Below are positions 1 through 7,136 of a DNA stretch of 14,963 nucleotides, in pieces (position 1 is the stretch's first letter; each line of letters begins with the position of its first letter). The DNA is taken from NCBI GenBank assembly GCA_946479395.1, contig CAMLFV010000052.1:1-14963 (forward strand), read 5' to 3'. The translations under genes and the position numbers were made by a program. The stretch comes from an uncultured Flavobacterium sp. Lineage in GTDB: Bacteria; Bacteroidota; Bacteroidia; Flavobacteriales; Flavobacteriaceae. The notes beneath the pieces were generated by a model, which did not search any database, was not told the origin of the DNA, and saw only the letters and a program-made list of their open reading frames with translations.

Positions 1-452
1 ATGGCTTGTTCTTTTATTGTTTGAAAGTTTGTTTGACTTTCTTTAATGTATTTAGAAAGAAACAAAGCAGTGCCTATTTTAGCAAATTCCGACGGTTGTA
101 AACTGATTCCGCCAAACTGATACCAGTTGGTTTGACCTTTAATGGTTTTACCGAAAACGAATAATCCCATCAATAGAACAATGCCAATAATGTAATAAAT
201 AAGCGAATATTTTTCGTACACTTTGGTGTCTAACGAAAGCAGAACGATGATCATAGGAATGGTTAATCCTATAAACAATAACTGTTTCCCGTAGATCTGA
301 CCCAAATCAAAAATTGATGTTTCTTCTAATGGTAAAGACGCCGAGTAAATGTTCATCCAGCCAAAAATAACAAGCACGGCATATAAAAATATGCTTAACC
401 AATCTACATTTGCAATTACGCTTTGGTTTTCTAAATGTTTAGTTTTTACCAT
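1..452 (-). CDS. rodA: RodA, SEDS-family peptidoglycan glycosyltransferase (N-terminal part, cut by window edge)
   Basis: RodA is the SEDS glycan-chain polymerase of the elongasome and works with PBP2 in the inner membrane. I translated this frame by hand from the ATG at 452-450. It stays open for 150 codons to the left edge, so the C-terminal half is missing. The visible part has hydrophobic segments at about residues 18-38, 57-73 and 84-101, and the SEDS signature QPSEFAKI at residues 119-126. The start lies inside the end of the PBP2 gene, a 14-nt overlap in another frame, which suggests translational coupling. The partner immediately upstream (mrdA) and mreBCD before it fit RodA rather than its division paralogue FtsW. 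I am confident of the family and of RodA. The true end is not visible. Confidence 0.93.
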   Translation of the reverse strand, partial: MVKTKHLENQSVIANVDWLSIFLYAVLVIFGWMNIYSASLPLEETSIFDLGQIYGKQLLFIGLTIPMIIVLLSLDTKVYEKYSLIYYIIGIVLLMGLFVFGKTIKGQTNWYQFGGISLQPSEFAKIGTALFLSKYIKESQTNFQTIKEQA

Positions 453-2355
453 TTTGCTTGGCTTTTAATTTTAACTGACGTTCTTTTTCTAAACGTATTA
501 AACGGTCTTTTTCCTCCCTTTGTTTATCCGAAATATCTTTTAAAATATAATTTGCAGATAAATCACCTTCTAACATACGTTTTTCTAAATCGGTACGGGT
601 AATTTCTTTCTTCAGATATTTTTCGATCATTAACGAAGCAATAGGACCTGCCCAACTTGCTCCCCAGCTACCGTTTTCAATAAAAACCGCGATAACAATT
701 TTAGGATTTTCTTTTGGGGCAAACGCTAAGAAAACTGAGTGGTCTTGCAGTTTTACTTTTTCACCATCAACTGTCGCAAAGTTTTCTACCGTTCCCGTTT
801 TACCGCAAATATTAATGTCTGGAATTTGTAATCGGCTTGCAGTTCCTGTTTTATAAACTTCAGCCAAACCTTCAATTACAGGTCTGAAATGTTGTTTATC
901 TATCGTAGTTTGCTTTTTCTGAATGAACGATTTATCGATTTGTTTATTCTCGATTTTTTTGATAATGTGGGGCGTATAATAATAACCTTCGTTAGCAACG
1001 GCACACATCACATTTGCCAATTGTATAGGCGTCATTACAACCTCGCCCTGACCAATTGAATTTGAAACAATTGTAGAACTTTTCCAGTTCCAGCCTTTGT
1101 ATTGTTTGTTATAATAATCTGATGTTGGAATTCTACCTTTTTGGCCAGATGGCAGATCATAACCCATATACTGATCTAATCCAAAGCTTTTTAAATGATT
1201 ATACCAGGCATCGACGCCTTGTGATGATGTTGGATATTTATTGATAATGCGCATATAGGTTTGTGCAAAATAGGTATTACAAGATTTAGCAATAGCAGGG
1301 TGAAGATTCCATGTTCCAGCGTCGTGACATTTCATAAATCTGCCTCCAACATAAAAACCATGGCTACATGAAAATCCCGTTTGTGTATCAATCACTTCTT
1401 CTTGCAAACCGATTAATCCGGTTAATATTTTAAAAGGTGAACCAGGAGGAAATTGTCCCTGTAACACTTTATCGAAAAACGGTTTTCCCGGAATACTGTC
1501 AATTTTGGTGTAATTTTTTGAACGATCACGCCCAACCAATAAACCCGGATCGTAAGACGGAGCTGTAACCAATGCTAAAATTTCGCCTGTTTTAGGTTCA
1601 ATTGCTACAATTCCACCACGTTTGCGAATCATTAATTCTTCGCCGTATTTTTGTAGATCTTTGTCAATGGTAATGGTAACATCGTTCCCTTTTACGGCAA
1701 CGGTATCGTAAATTCCTTCTTTAAAAGGACCAATTTCTTTATTGAATTTATCTTTTTGAATGTAATGAACACCGCGAATTCCTCGTAAATCTTCTTCGTA
1801 AGCCTGTTCCACACCACGCATACCAATCAATTCACCCGATTTGTAGTATGGACGTTTTTTTAATTCCATTTCATTAATCTGACGGATGTATCCAAAAACG
1901 TTCGCTCCAAAATCAACCTGATAATCACGCAAATTTCTCTTTTGAATATAAAACCCTTTAAAATGACGGATTTTTTCCTGAAAAGCTGCAAATTCGGTCT
2001 TGGTTAATTGTGCCAAAAACACCGAAGGCAATCTTGGCGAATATACTTTTGCTTTTTCTAATTTCTTGATATAATCGTCTTTCGTAATTTCAAGAATAGA
2101 GCAAATTTCAAGCGTGTCGATATTTTTTGCTTCGTTAGGAATAACCATGATATCGTAACTTGGCTGGTTTGCAACCATCAATTGCCCCGTACGATCGTAA
2201 ATATAGCCGCGTTCAGGATATTCGTACACAATTTTTAAGGCATTCATATCTGCCTTCTTCAAGAAAGAATCATCGACAATCTGTAAATAAAAAAGCCTTG
2301 CCACAATGATTATTGCAGCGGTGATTACAATTATGGGAAACAGAAGTTTTCTCAT
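439..2355 (-). CDS. mrdA: Penicillin-binding protein 2 (elongation transpeptidase)
   Basis: This is the class B penicillin-binding protein that cross-links peptidoglycan during side-wall elongation, acting in the periplasm from an N-terminal membrane anchor. The 638-residue length is usual for the family. Residues 4-24 form one hydrophobic helix, followed by the pedestal domain (PERGYIYDRTGQLM at 47-60). The transpeptidase motifs are SPFK at 306-309 (nucleophile S306), SCN at 358-360 and KTG at 519-521. The SxxK motif has Pro where many PBP2s have Thr. The last 60 or so residues (about 580-638) are highly charged, rich in Lys, Glu and Arg, and look helical. The gene overlaps mreD by 4 bp (ATGA) and rodA by 14 bp, so the elongasome genes are tightly coupled. 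Identification is firm. Confidence 0.97.
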   Translation of the reverse strand: MRKLLFPIIVITAAIIIVARLFYLQIVDDSFLKKADMNALKIVYEYPERGYIYDRTGQLMVANQPSYDIMVIPNEAKNIDTLEICSILEITKDDYIKKLEKAKVYSPRLPSVFLAQLTKTEFAAFQEKIRHFKGFYIQKRNLRDYQVDFGANVFGYIRQINEMELKKRPYYKSGELIGMRGVEQAYEEDLRGIRGVHYIQKDKFNKEIGPFKEGIYDTVAVKGNDVTITIDKDLQKYGEELMIRKRGGIVAIEPKTGEILALVTAPSYDPGLLVGRDRSKNYTKIDSIPGKPFFDKVLQGQFPPGSPFKILTGLIGLQEEVIDTQTGFSCSHGFYVGGRFMKCHDAGTWNLHPAIAKSCNTYFAQTYMRIINKYPTSSQGVDAWYNHLKSFGLDQYMGYDLPSGQKGRIPTSDYYNKQYKGWNWKSSTIVSNSIGQGEVVMTPIQLANVMCAVANEGYYYTPHIIKKIENKQIDKSFIQKKQTTIDKQHFRPVIEGLAEVYKTGTASRLQIPDINICGKTGTVENFATVDGEKVKLQDHSVFLAFAPKENPKIVIAVFIENGSWGASWAGPIASLMIEKYLKKEITRTDLEKRMLEGDLSANYILKDISDKQREEKDRLIRLEKERQLKLKAKQNGKN

Positions 2356-2858
2356 TTTCTAGGCGATTTAATTAATCCGATGATTAAAAATATTAGGATA
2401 ATTGTAAAGGCAGACGATGTTACAATGCGCAGTAAAATCTCCAGAATAAAGTTAAAGTTAAAAACTTCTAAACTAATTAATAGGGTATGATGAATTAAAA
2501 CGCTGGTTACAACGTAGGTTACCAATTCTGATGAAAATTTATCGGTAATACGCATCATGTGAAATTCGTAACTGTAACCAAATGCCATTTTTAACAGGTT
2601 TTCACGAACAAATGCCAACGTAATGCAGGCTGTAGTGTGTACACCGCCCGAATTATTAAAGATATCCAGAATTAATCCTAACAAAAAACTAAAAATCAAA
2701 AACAAATGTCGGTTTGTATTTAAGGGATACAAAAGGATGAATAAAATGTACGGATACGGCGTTACAAATCCAAAAAAATGGATATTATTGAATACTGTTA
2801 CCTGAAAAAATACAAGAACAATAAAACGGAATGTATTTAAAATAGTGGTATTATTCAT
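2352..2858 (-). CDS. mreD: Rod shape-determining protein MreD
   Basis: MreD is the small polytopic membrane component of the Mre elongation complex, bridging MreC and the PBP2/RodA pair. The 168-residue product is almost entirely hydrophobic, with about five or six likely membrane segments (roughly 11-30, 35-47, 52-68, 76-95, 113-133 and 137-163). The segment LGLILDIFN near residues 60-68 resembles the G-x-x-x-D stretch common in MreD. Sequence conservation in this family is low, so the call rests on size, topology and position: it starts 8 bp inside the end of mreC and its stop overlaps the mrdA ATG by 4 bp. Together these make the assignment secure. Confidence 0.88.
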   Translation of the reverse strand: MNNTTILNTFRFIVLVFFQVTVFNNIHFFGFVTPYPYILFILLYPLNTNRHLFLIFSFLLGLILDIFNNSGGVHTTACITLAFVRENLLKMAFGYSYEFHMMRITDKFSSELVTYVVTSVLIHHTLLISLEVFNFNFILEILLRIVTSSAFTIILIFLIIGLIKSPRK

Positions 2859-3684
2859 CGCTTACTGTTTGTTCTTCTAATTCTGTAATTTCTTTAATGT
2901 GAACGTGTTCTATTAAATAAACCGAACTAATATTTGTCATATCGTTAAACAAGCGCACGCTGATCGTATAAAAATTAGAATTTTTAGAGGTAAATACTTT
3001 ATCAACCAAACCAACCGGAACATTTTCAGGGAAAATAGTAGAAATTCCACCTGTTACAATAGAATCGCCTTTACGCAATGCTGCCAGTTTTGGAATATCC
3101 ATTAACTGAACATAGCCTGCATTTTTTCCATCCCAGGTAATAGTTCCAAAGTGATTGGTATTACTCACTTTTGCACCAATTTTAGTATGCGTATTTAAGA
3201 TACTTTGTACGGTAGCGTAATTTTTTGAAACATTTTCAACAATACCAATAACTCCTTTTGAGTTAATTACACCCATGTCCTTTTTAATACCGTTTGCCTT
3301 ACCGCCTTTAATGGTTAAATAATTTTCTTTCTTAAAATACGAATTTTTAATGATTTTTGCATTGAACAGTTTGTAATCTTGGGCAAAACGTATTTCCGGA
3401 TTCACCGCAAAAGTGCTGTCAATAATCAATTGGCTATTGTACAAGATTTGTTTCATTTTGGCATTTTCTTCTGCCAAACGGTTATTTTCGTCTTTTAAAT
3501 GTAGATATTCGGTAATGCTATTGGTTTTTTCATAAATAGTACCAGACACAACATTGGCACTGTGCAGCATTTGACTTTGATGATACGAGTGCGTTTGTAT
3601 GGTGAGATACAATGAAACTACTAAAAGCAGCAAAAACAGTAGCTTAGTACTGTTTTTTGTAATAAAATATATGATTTGCTGCAT
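2851..3684 (-). CDS. mreC: Rod shape-determining protein MreC
   Basis: MreC is the periplasmic scaffold that links cytoplasmic MreB filaments to PBP2 and RodA and activates PBP2. The 277-residue product has the family layout. One N-terminal membrane helix (about 14-29) is followed by a coiled-coil stretch (about 58-85, with the repeat LKDENNRLAEENAKMKQI) and then the double beta-barrel domain (about 105-265), which contains KNYATVQSILNTHTKIGAKV and GDSIVTGG-type segments. It lies 15 bp after mreB and overlaps mreD by 8 bp. The start is the ATG at 3684, preceded by an A/T-rich spacer without a Shine-Dalgarno motif, as is normal in Bacteroidota. Confidence 0.94.
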   Translation of the reverse strand: MQQIIYFITKNSTKLLFLLLLVVSLYLTIQTHSYHQSQMLHSANVVSGTIYEKTNSITEYLHLKDENNRLAEENAKMKQILYNSQLIIDSTFAVNPEIRFAQDYKLFNAKIIKNSYFKKENYLTIKGGKANGIKKDMGVINSKGVIGIVENVSKNYATVQSILNTHTKIGAKVSNTNHFGTITWDGKNAGYVQLMDIPKLAALRKGDSIVTGGISTIFPENVPVGLVDKVFTSKNSNFYTISVRLFNDMTNISSVYLIEHVHIKEITELEEQTVSDE

Positions 3685-3699
3685 ATAAAATGTGCGGTT

Positions 3700-4728
3700 T
3701 TATTTTATTAAGATGCTTTTGAATTTTTCGATATTTTTAATTACGATTCCTGTTCCGCGAACAACTGCACGTAAAGGATCTTCTGCAATATAAACCGGTA
3801 AATCTGTTTTTTGGGAAATACGTTTATCTAAACCTCTCAACATAGATCCACCACCAGCTAAATAAATACCAGTGTTGTAAATATCGGCAGCTAATTCTGG
3901 TGGAGTTTGCGATAATGTTTCCATTACGGCATCTTCAATACGCTGGATTGATTTATCTAATGCTTTCGCAATTTCACGGTACGATACATTAACCTGTTTT
4001 GGTTTACCTGTTAACAAGTCACGACCTTGAACCATTAATTCTTCCGGTCCTTGATCTAAATCTTCGATAGCAGCACCAATTTCAATTTTAATTTTTTCTG
4101 CCGTTCCTTCACCCACAAATAAATTGTGTTGTGTACGCATGTAGTAAATAATATCGTTTGTAAAAACATCACCGGCAATTTTAACCGATTTATCACAAAC
4201 AATACCACCTAATGCCAAAACAGCAATTTCGGTAGTACCACCACCTATATCAACAATCATGTTACCTTTTGGTTGCATAATATCAACACCAATACCAATA
4301 GCAGCAGCCATAGGTTCGTGTATCAAATATACTTCCTTGCCGTTTACACGTTCACATGATTCTTTAACGGCACGCATTTCAACCTCTGTAATTCCAGATG
4401 GAATACAAACAACCATACGCAATGCCGGTGTAAATAATCTCTTTTTTAATGCAGGAATGCTTTTAATGAACAAATTGATCATTTTTTCAGAAGCATCAAA
4501 ATCTGCAATAACACCATCTTTTAACGGACGAATAGTTTTAATGTTGTCATGTGTTTTTCCTTGCATTAAGCTGGCTTCTTTACCCACAGCGATTATTTTT
4601 CCCGAAACACGGTTGCGAGCTACAATAGAAGGGCTGTCAACTACAACTTTTCCGTTATGTATTATTAAAGTATTTGCAGTACCAAGGTCCATAGCGATTT
4701 CCTCGGTCATGAAATCAAAAAATCCCAT
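3700..4728 (-). CDS. mreB: Rod shape-determining protein MreB (bacterial actin)
   Basis: MreB is the actin-like ATPase whose membrane-bound filaments direct the elongation machinery and set rod shape. The 342-residue length is standard. The nucleotide-binding motifs are all visible: phosphate-1 DLGTANT (14-20), connect-1 region EPMAAAIG (138-145), phosphate-2 DIGGGTTE (160-167) and the adenosine motif AGGGSMLRGLD (291-301). It starts 44 bp after the purH stop. That gap holds no TAnnTTTG element on the minus strand, so I infer transcription mainly by read-through from the purH promoter, unless a promoter lies inside purH. Identification is certain from the motifs. Confidence 0.98.
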   Translation of the reverse strand: MGFFDFMTEEIAMDLGTANTLIIHNGKVVVDSPSIVARNRVSGKIIAVGKEASLMQGKTHDNIKTIRPLKDGVIADFDASEKMINLFIKSIPALKKRLFTPALRMVVCIPSGITEVEMRAVKESCERVNGKEVYLIHEPMAAAIGIGVDIMQPKGNMIVDIGGGTTEIAVLALGGIVCDKSVKIAGDVFTNDIIYYMRTQHNLFVGEGTAEKIKIEIGAAIEDLDQGPEELMVQGRDLLTGKPKQVNVSYREIAKALDKSIQRIEDAVMETLSQTPPELAADIYNTGIYLAGGGSMLRGLDKRISQKTDLPVYIAEDPLRAVVRGTGIVIKNIEKFKSILIK

Positions 4729-4772
4729 ATAAATTTTAAAATGGTGTTAAGTTAAACTATTCCGTTATATTT

Positions 4773-6305
4773 TTAATGTTTAAAGTGACGGATACCAGTG
4801 GTTACCATAACCATTTGGTTTTCGTTACAATAATCAATGCTTAAATTGTCTTTAATTGATCCGCCTGGTTGAATAACAGCTTTAATACCTGCATTTTTAG
4901 CAATTTCCACACAATCAGGGAAAGGGAAAAACGCATCGCTTGCCATTACGGCATCTGTTAAATCAATACCAAACGCATTTGCTTTATCAATTGCTTGTCT
5001 TAAAGCGTCAACACGAGATGTTTGCCCGGTTCCCGAAGCACACAACTCTTTATTTTTCGCCAAAACAATCGTATTTGATTTGGTGTGTTTACAAATTTTT
5101 GATGCAAACAATAAATCTTCAATCTGTTCAGCATCAGCTACTAAAGTTGTAACGTTGGTTAAATGTTCTTTAGTATCTGTTACGTTGTCTTTATCTTGAA
5201 ATAAAATTCCGTTTAAACACGTACGAACTTGTGTTGTTGGTAATTTTACATCATTAATTACTAATATAATTCTATTTTTCTTTTCTTGTAAAATAGTAAC
5301 CGCTTCGGCATTATAGCTTGGTGCAATTACAATTTCGCAGAACAATTTGTTAATTTCTTCTGCTGTTTCTTTATCAATGTTTCCATTGGCAATTAAAACT
5401 CCACCAAAAGCCGATGTTGGATCACCAGCCAAAGCTGCCAAATACGCTTCTTTCATGGTTGGTTTTTGAGCCACACCACAAGCGTTGTTGTGTTTTAAAA
5501 TAGCAAATGTAGGTGCATCGCCTTTAAATTCGTTCATTAAATTAACGGCAGCGTCAACATCTAATAAATTGTTGTAAGATAACTCTTTTCCGTGTAACTT
5601 CTCAAACAATTCGTCAAAATTTCCGTAGAAAATTCCTTTTTGATGTGGGTTTTCTCCGTAACGCAACGTTTGCGCTTCACTTTCACTAATTTTTAAAACC
5701 GGTTCGTTTATTTCCTGGTTGAAATAATTAAAAATAGCTCCGTCATAATGCGATGAAGTATGGAACGCTTTTGTAGCTAAATATTTACGTTGAGCCAAGG
5801 TTGTAGATCCGTTTTCTTCTGTATAAAAATTCAAGAATGTTTCGTATTCATCAACCGATGCAACAATTACGGTATCTTTAAAATTCTTAGCACCTGCACG
5901 GATTAATGAAATTCCACCGATATCTATTTTCTCGATAATTGCCGCTTCATCAGCACCCGATGCAACTGTTTTTTCAAACGGATACAAATCAACAATAACT
6001 AAATCAATTTGTGGAATTGCATAATCTTTCATTTGTTGAACATCAGTTTCGTTGTCCTGACGGTTCAAAATTCCACCAAAAATTTTAGGGTGTAACGTTT
6101 TTACACGTCCGCCTAAAATCGATGGGTATGAAGTAACGTCTTCTACTGGTACAACCGGAATTCCCAAATCTAAAATAAACGTTTCGGTACCGCCTGTTGA
6201 ATAAATAGTTACGTTGTTTTTGTGCAATTCTCTAACAATTGGCTCTAATCCGTTTTTATCAAATACTGAAATTAGTGCCGATTGAATTTTTTTAGATGTA
6301 CTCAT
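4773..6305 (-). CDS. purH: Bifunctional AICAR formyltransferase / IMP cyclohydrolase PurH
   Basis: PurH carries out the last two steps of de novo purine synthesis in the cytoplasm: formylation of AICAR with 10-formyl-tetrahydrofolate, then ring closure to IMP. At 510 residues it is full length. The N-terminal MGS-like cyclohydrolase domain shows STGGTE (36-41) and GRVKTLHPKIFGGIL (66-80). The formyltransferase domain shows LRYGENPHQ (214-222), KHNNACG (271-277, with the catalytic Lys-His pair), GQTSRVDA (427-434) and the C-terminal SDAFFPFPD (456-464), QPGGSIKDN (479-487) and TGIRHFKH. It is the first gene of the inferred purH-mreBCD-mrdA-rodA unit and has a -7 element about 27 nt upstream of its ATG. 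Confidence 0.98.
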   Translation of the reverse strand: MSTSKKIQSALISVFDKNGLEPIVRELHKNNVTIYSTGGTETFILDLGIPVVPVEDVTSYPSILGGRVKTLHPKIFGGILNRQDNETDVQQMKDYAIPQIDLVIVDLYPFEKTVASGADEAAIIEKIDIGGISLIRAGAKNFKDTVIVASVDEYETFLNFYTEENGSTTLAQRKYLATKAFHTSSHYDGAIFNYFNQEINEPVLKISESEAQTLRYGENPHQKGIFYGNFDELFEKLHGKELSYNNLLDVDAAVNLMNEFKGDAPTFAILKHNNACGVAQKPTMKEAYLAALAGDPTSAFGGVLIANGNIDKETAEEINKLFCEIVIAPSYNAEAVTILQEKKNRIILVINDVKLPTTQVRTCLNGILFQDKDNVTDTKEHLTNVTTLVADAEQIEDLLFASKICKHTKSNTIVLAKNKELCASGTGQTSRVDALRQAIDKANAFGIDLTDAVMASDAFFPFPDCVEIAKNAGIKAVIQPGGSIKDNLSIDYCNENQMVMVTTGIRHFKH

Positions 6306-6331
6306 TATTGTTGTTCGTTGTTTTTAAGCTG

Positions 6332-6339
6332 CAAAAATA
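6332..6339 (-). promoter_or_regulatory. -7 promoter element for purH
   Basis: Read on the minus strand this is TATTTTTG, an exact match to the Bacteroidota -7 consensus TAnnTTTG. It lies 26 nt before the purH ATG, giving a predicted 5' leader of about 20 nt. A -33 TTTG box is not clear; only TTTT-rich sequence is present at about the right distance. The same 12-base string TATTTTTGCAGC occurs in front of the folK-dNK gene. The rest of the 6306-6483 intergenic stretch is AT-rich and holds only the hairpin at the end of the HPP gene. Confidence 0.6.
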
Positions 6340-6473
6340 GTATATGTTATTGATTTAATGAAAATTATTTGTGATGATTTTTTGCCATTTTGAAATATTT
6401 TTTGTGGTTATTTTCAACAGAAATTTTTTTAATTAAAAATAAGAAAAATAGTCCTAAATAGTTCAAATAATAT

Positions 6474-6500
6474 AAGCAAGAATTTATTTAATTCTTGCTT
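6474..6500 (-). terminator. Hairpin at the end of the HPP gene (probable terminator)
   Basis: AAGCAAGAATT (6474-6484) and AATTCTTGCTT (6490-6500) form a perfect 11-bp stem around a 5-nt loop. The HPP-gene stop codon (6484-6486) lies within the hairpin, so the last codons form part of the stem. On the minus strand the sequence after the stem is A/T-mixed rather than a clean T-run, while on the plus strand the stem is followed by TTTTT. It probably ends the mutS-HPP transcript, and it could also stop stray plus-strand transcription heading into the HPP and mutS genes. Confidence 0.6.
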
Positions 6501-7068
6501 TTTTTCTGTTTAATCGTATAAACGATTTTACCGGATATTGTCTTTTATGTGGAATATTATTAAAAATCATCGCTGCAATAAATAAAATGGTAACACCCGT
6601 AAAAACAGGCGAAAAAACATATTCATAACCTAAATTAGTAATAGATGGCCCACCGGTTACCGCAATTAAAGCTGTTGCTCCGCCAGGCGGATGCAGCGAT
6701 TTTGCCATTTGCATACCTATGATTGAAAGCGAAACTGCTAACGGACCTGCAATCCAAACATAATCGCCTAAAATTTTGTAACAAGTAACACCGATAATTG
6801 CAGAAATTAAATGTCCGTTAAAAAGGTTTTTTGGTTGTGCCAGCGGACTTCCAATTGCGCCGTAAATCAACACGCAGCTTGCCCCGAAAGATCCTATCAT
6901 CAATGTCAAATCATATTTTGATAATCCTTCAAAATGTAGAAAACTTATGGTTCCCAAACCAATGAAAGATCCTACAAAAGCCCAAAAATGTTCTTTAAAA
7001 TCAACTAGCGTTTCTTTATACAACAAGTAACGTGTTCGGCGGTAGGTTTTGTTTTTTTTGATCGACAT
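6484..7068 (-). CDS. HPP-family integral membrane protein
   Basis: The HPP family is a group of small membrane proteins; cyanobacterial and plastid members have been linked to nitrite transport, but the role in Flavobacteria is not established. From the ATG at 7068 the product is 194 residues. A basic N-terminus is followed by four or so membrane segments. Family signatures are IGSFGASCVLIYGAIGSPLA and SPLAQPKN (about 59-81) and the defining HPPGGATALIAVTGG (126-140). The frame stays open upstream to a TTG at 7131, which would add 21 residues. I prefer the ATG because the extension resembles no part of the family. The gene follows mutS by 68 bp on the same strand and probably shares its transcript. 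The family call is firm; the substrate is unknown. Confidence 0.87.
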   Translation of the reverse strand: MSIKKNKTYRRTRYLLYKETLVDFKEHFWAFVGSFIGLGTISFLHFEGLSKYDLTLMIGSFGASCVLIYGAIGSPLAQPKNLFNGHLISAIIGVTCYKILGDYVWIAGPLAVSLSIIGMQMAKSLHPPGGATALIAVTGGPSITNLGYEYVFSPVFTGVTILFIAAMIFNNIPHKRQYPVKSFIRLNRKKARIK

Positions 7069-7136
7069 ATTATTATCAAAGTCAAGTCTAAAGGTGAAAG
7101 TTTTAAAGTTAAAACCAGCAACTAAAAACAATATTA

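Noticed and set aside
4259..4732. 157-codon open frame on the plus strand opposite mreB
   Set aside because: It lies fully antisense to the strongly conserved mreB gene, its translation shows no recognisable motif, and its composition is what the mreB codons impose on the other strand.
6340..6473. Possible small RNA or riboswitch upstream of purH
   Set aside because: The predicted promoter lies only about 27 nt before purH, so this AT-rich stretch is upstream of the transcript, and I see no structured element in it.
7069..7131. Upstream TTG start for the HPP protein, adding 21 residues
   Set aside because: The extension does not resemble the family N-terminus, TTG is a rare start, and an ATG at 7068 gives a normal-length protein.
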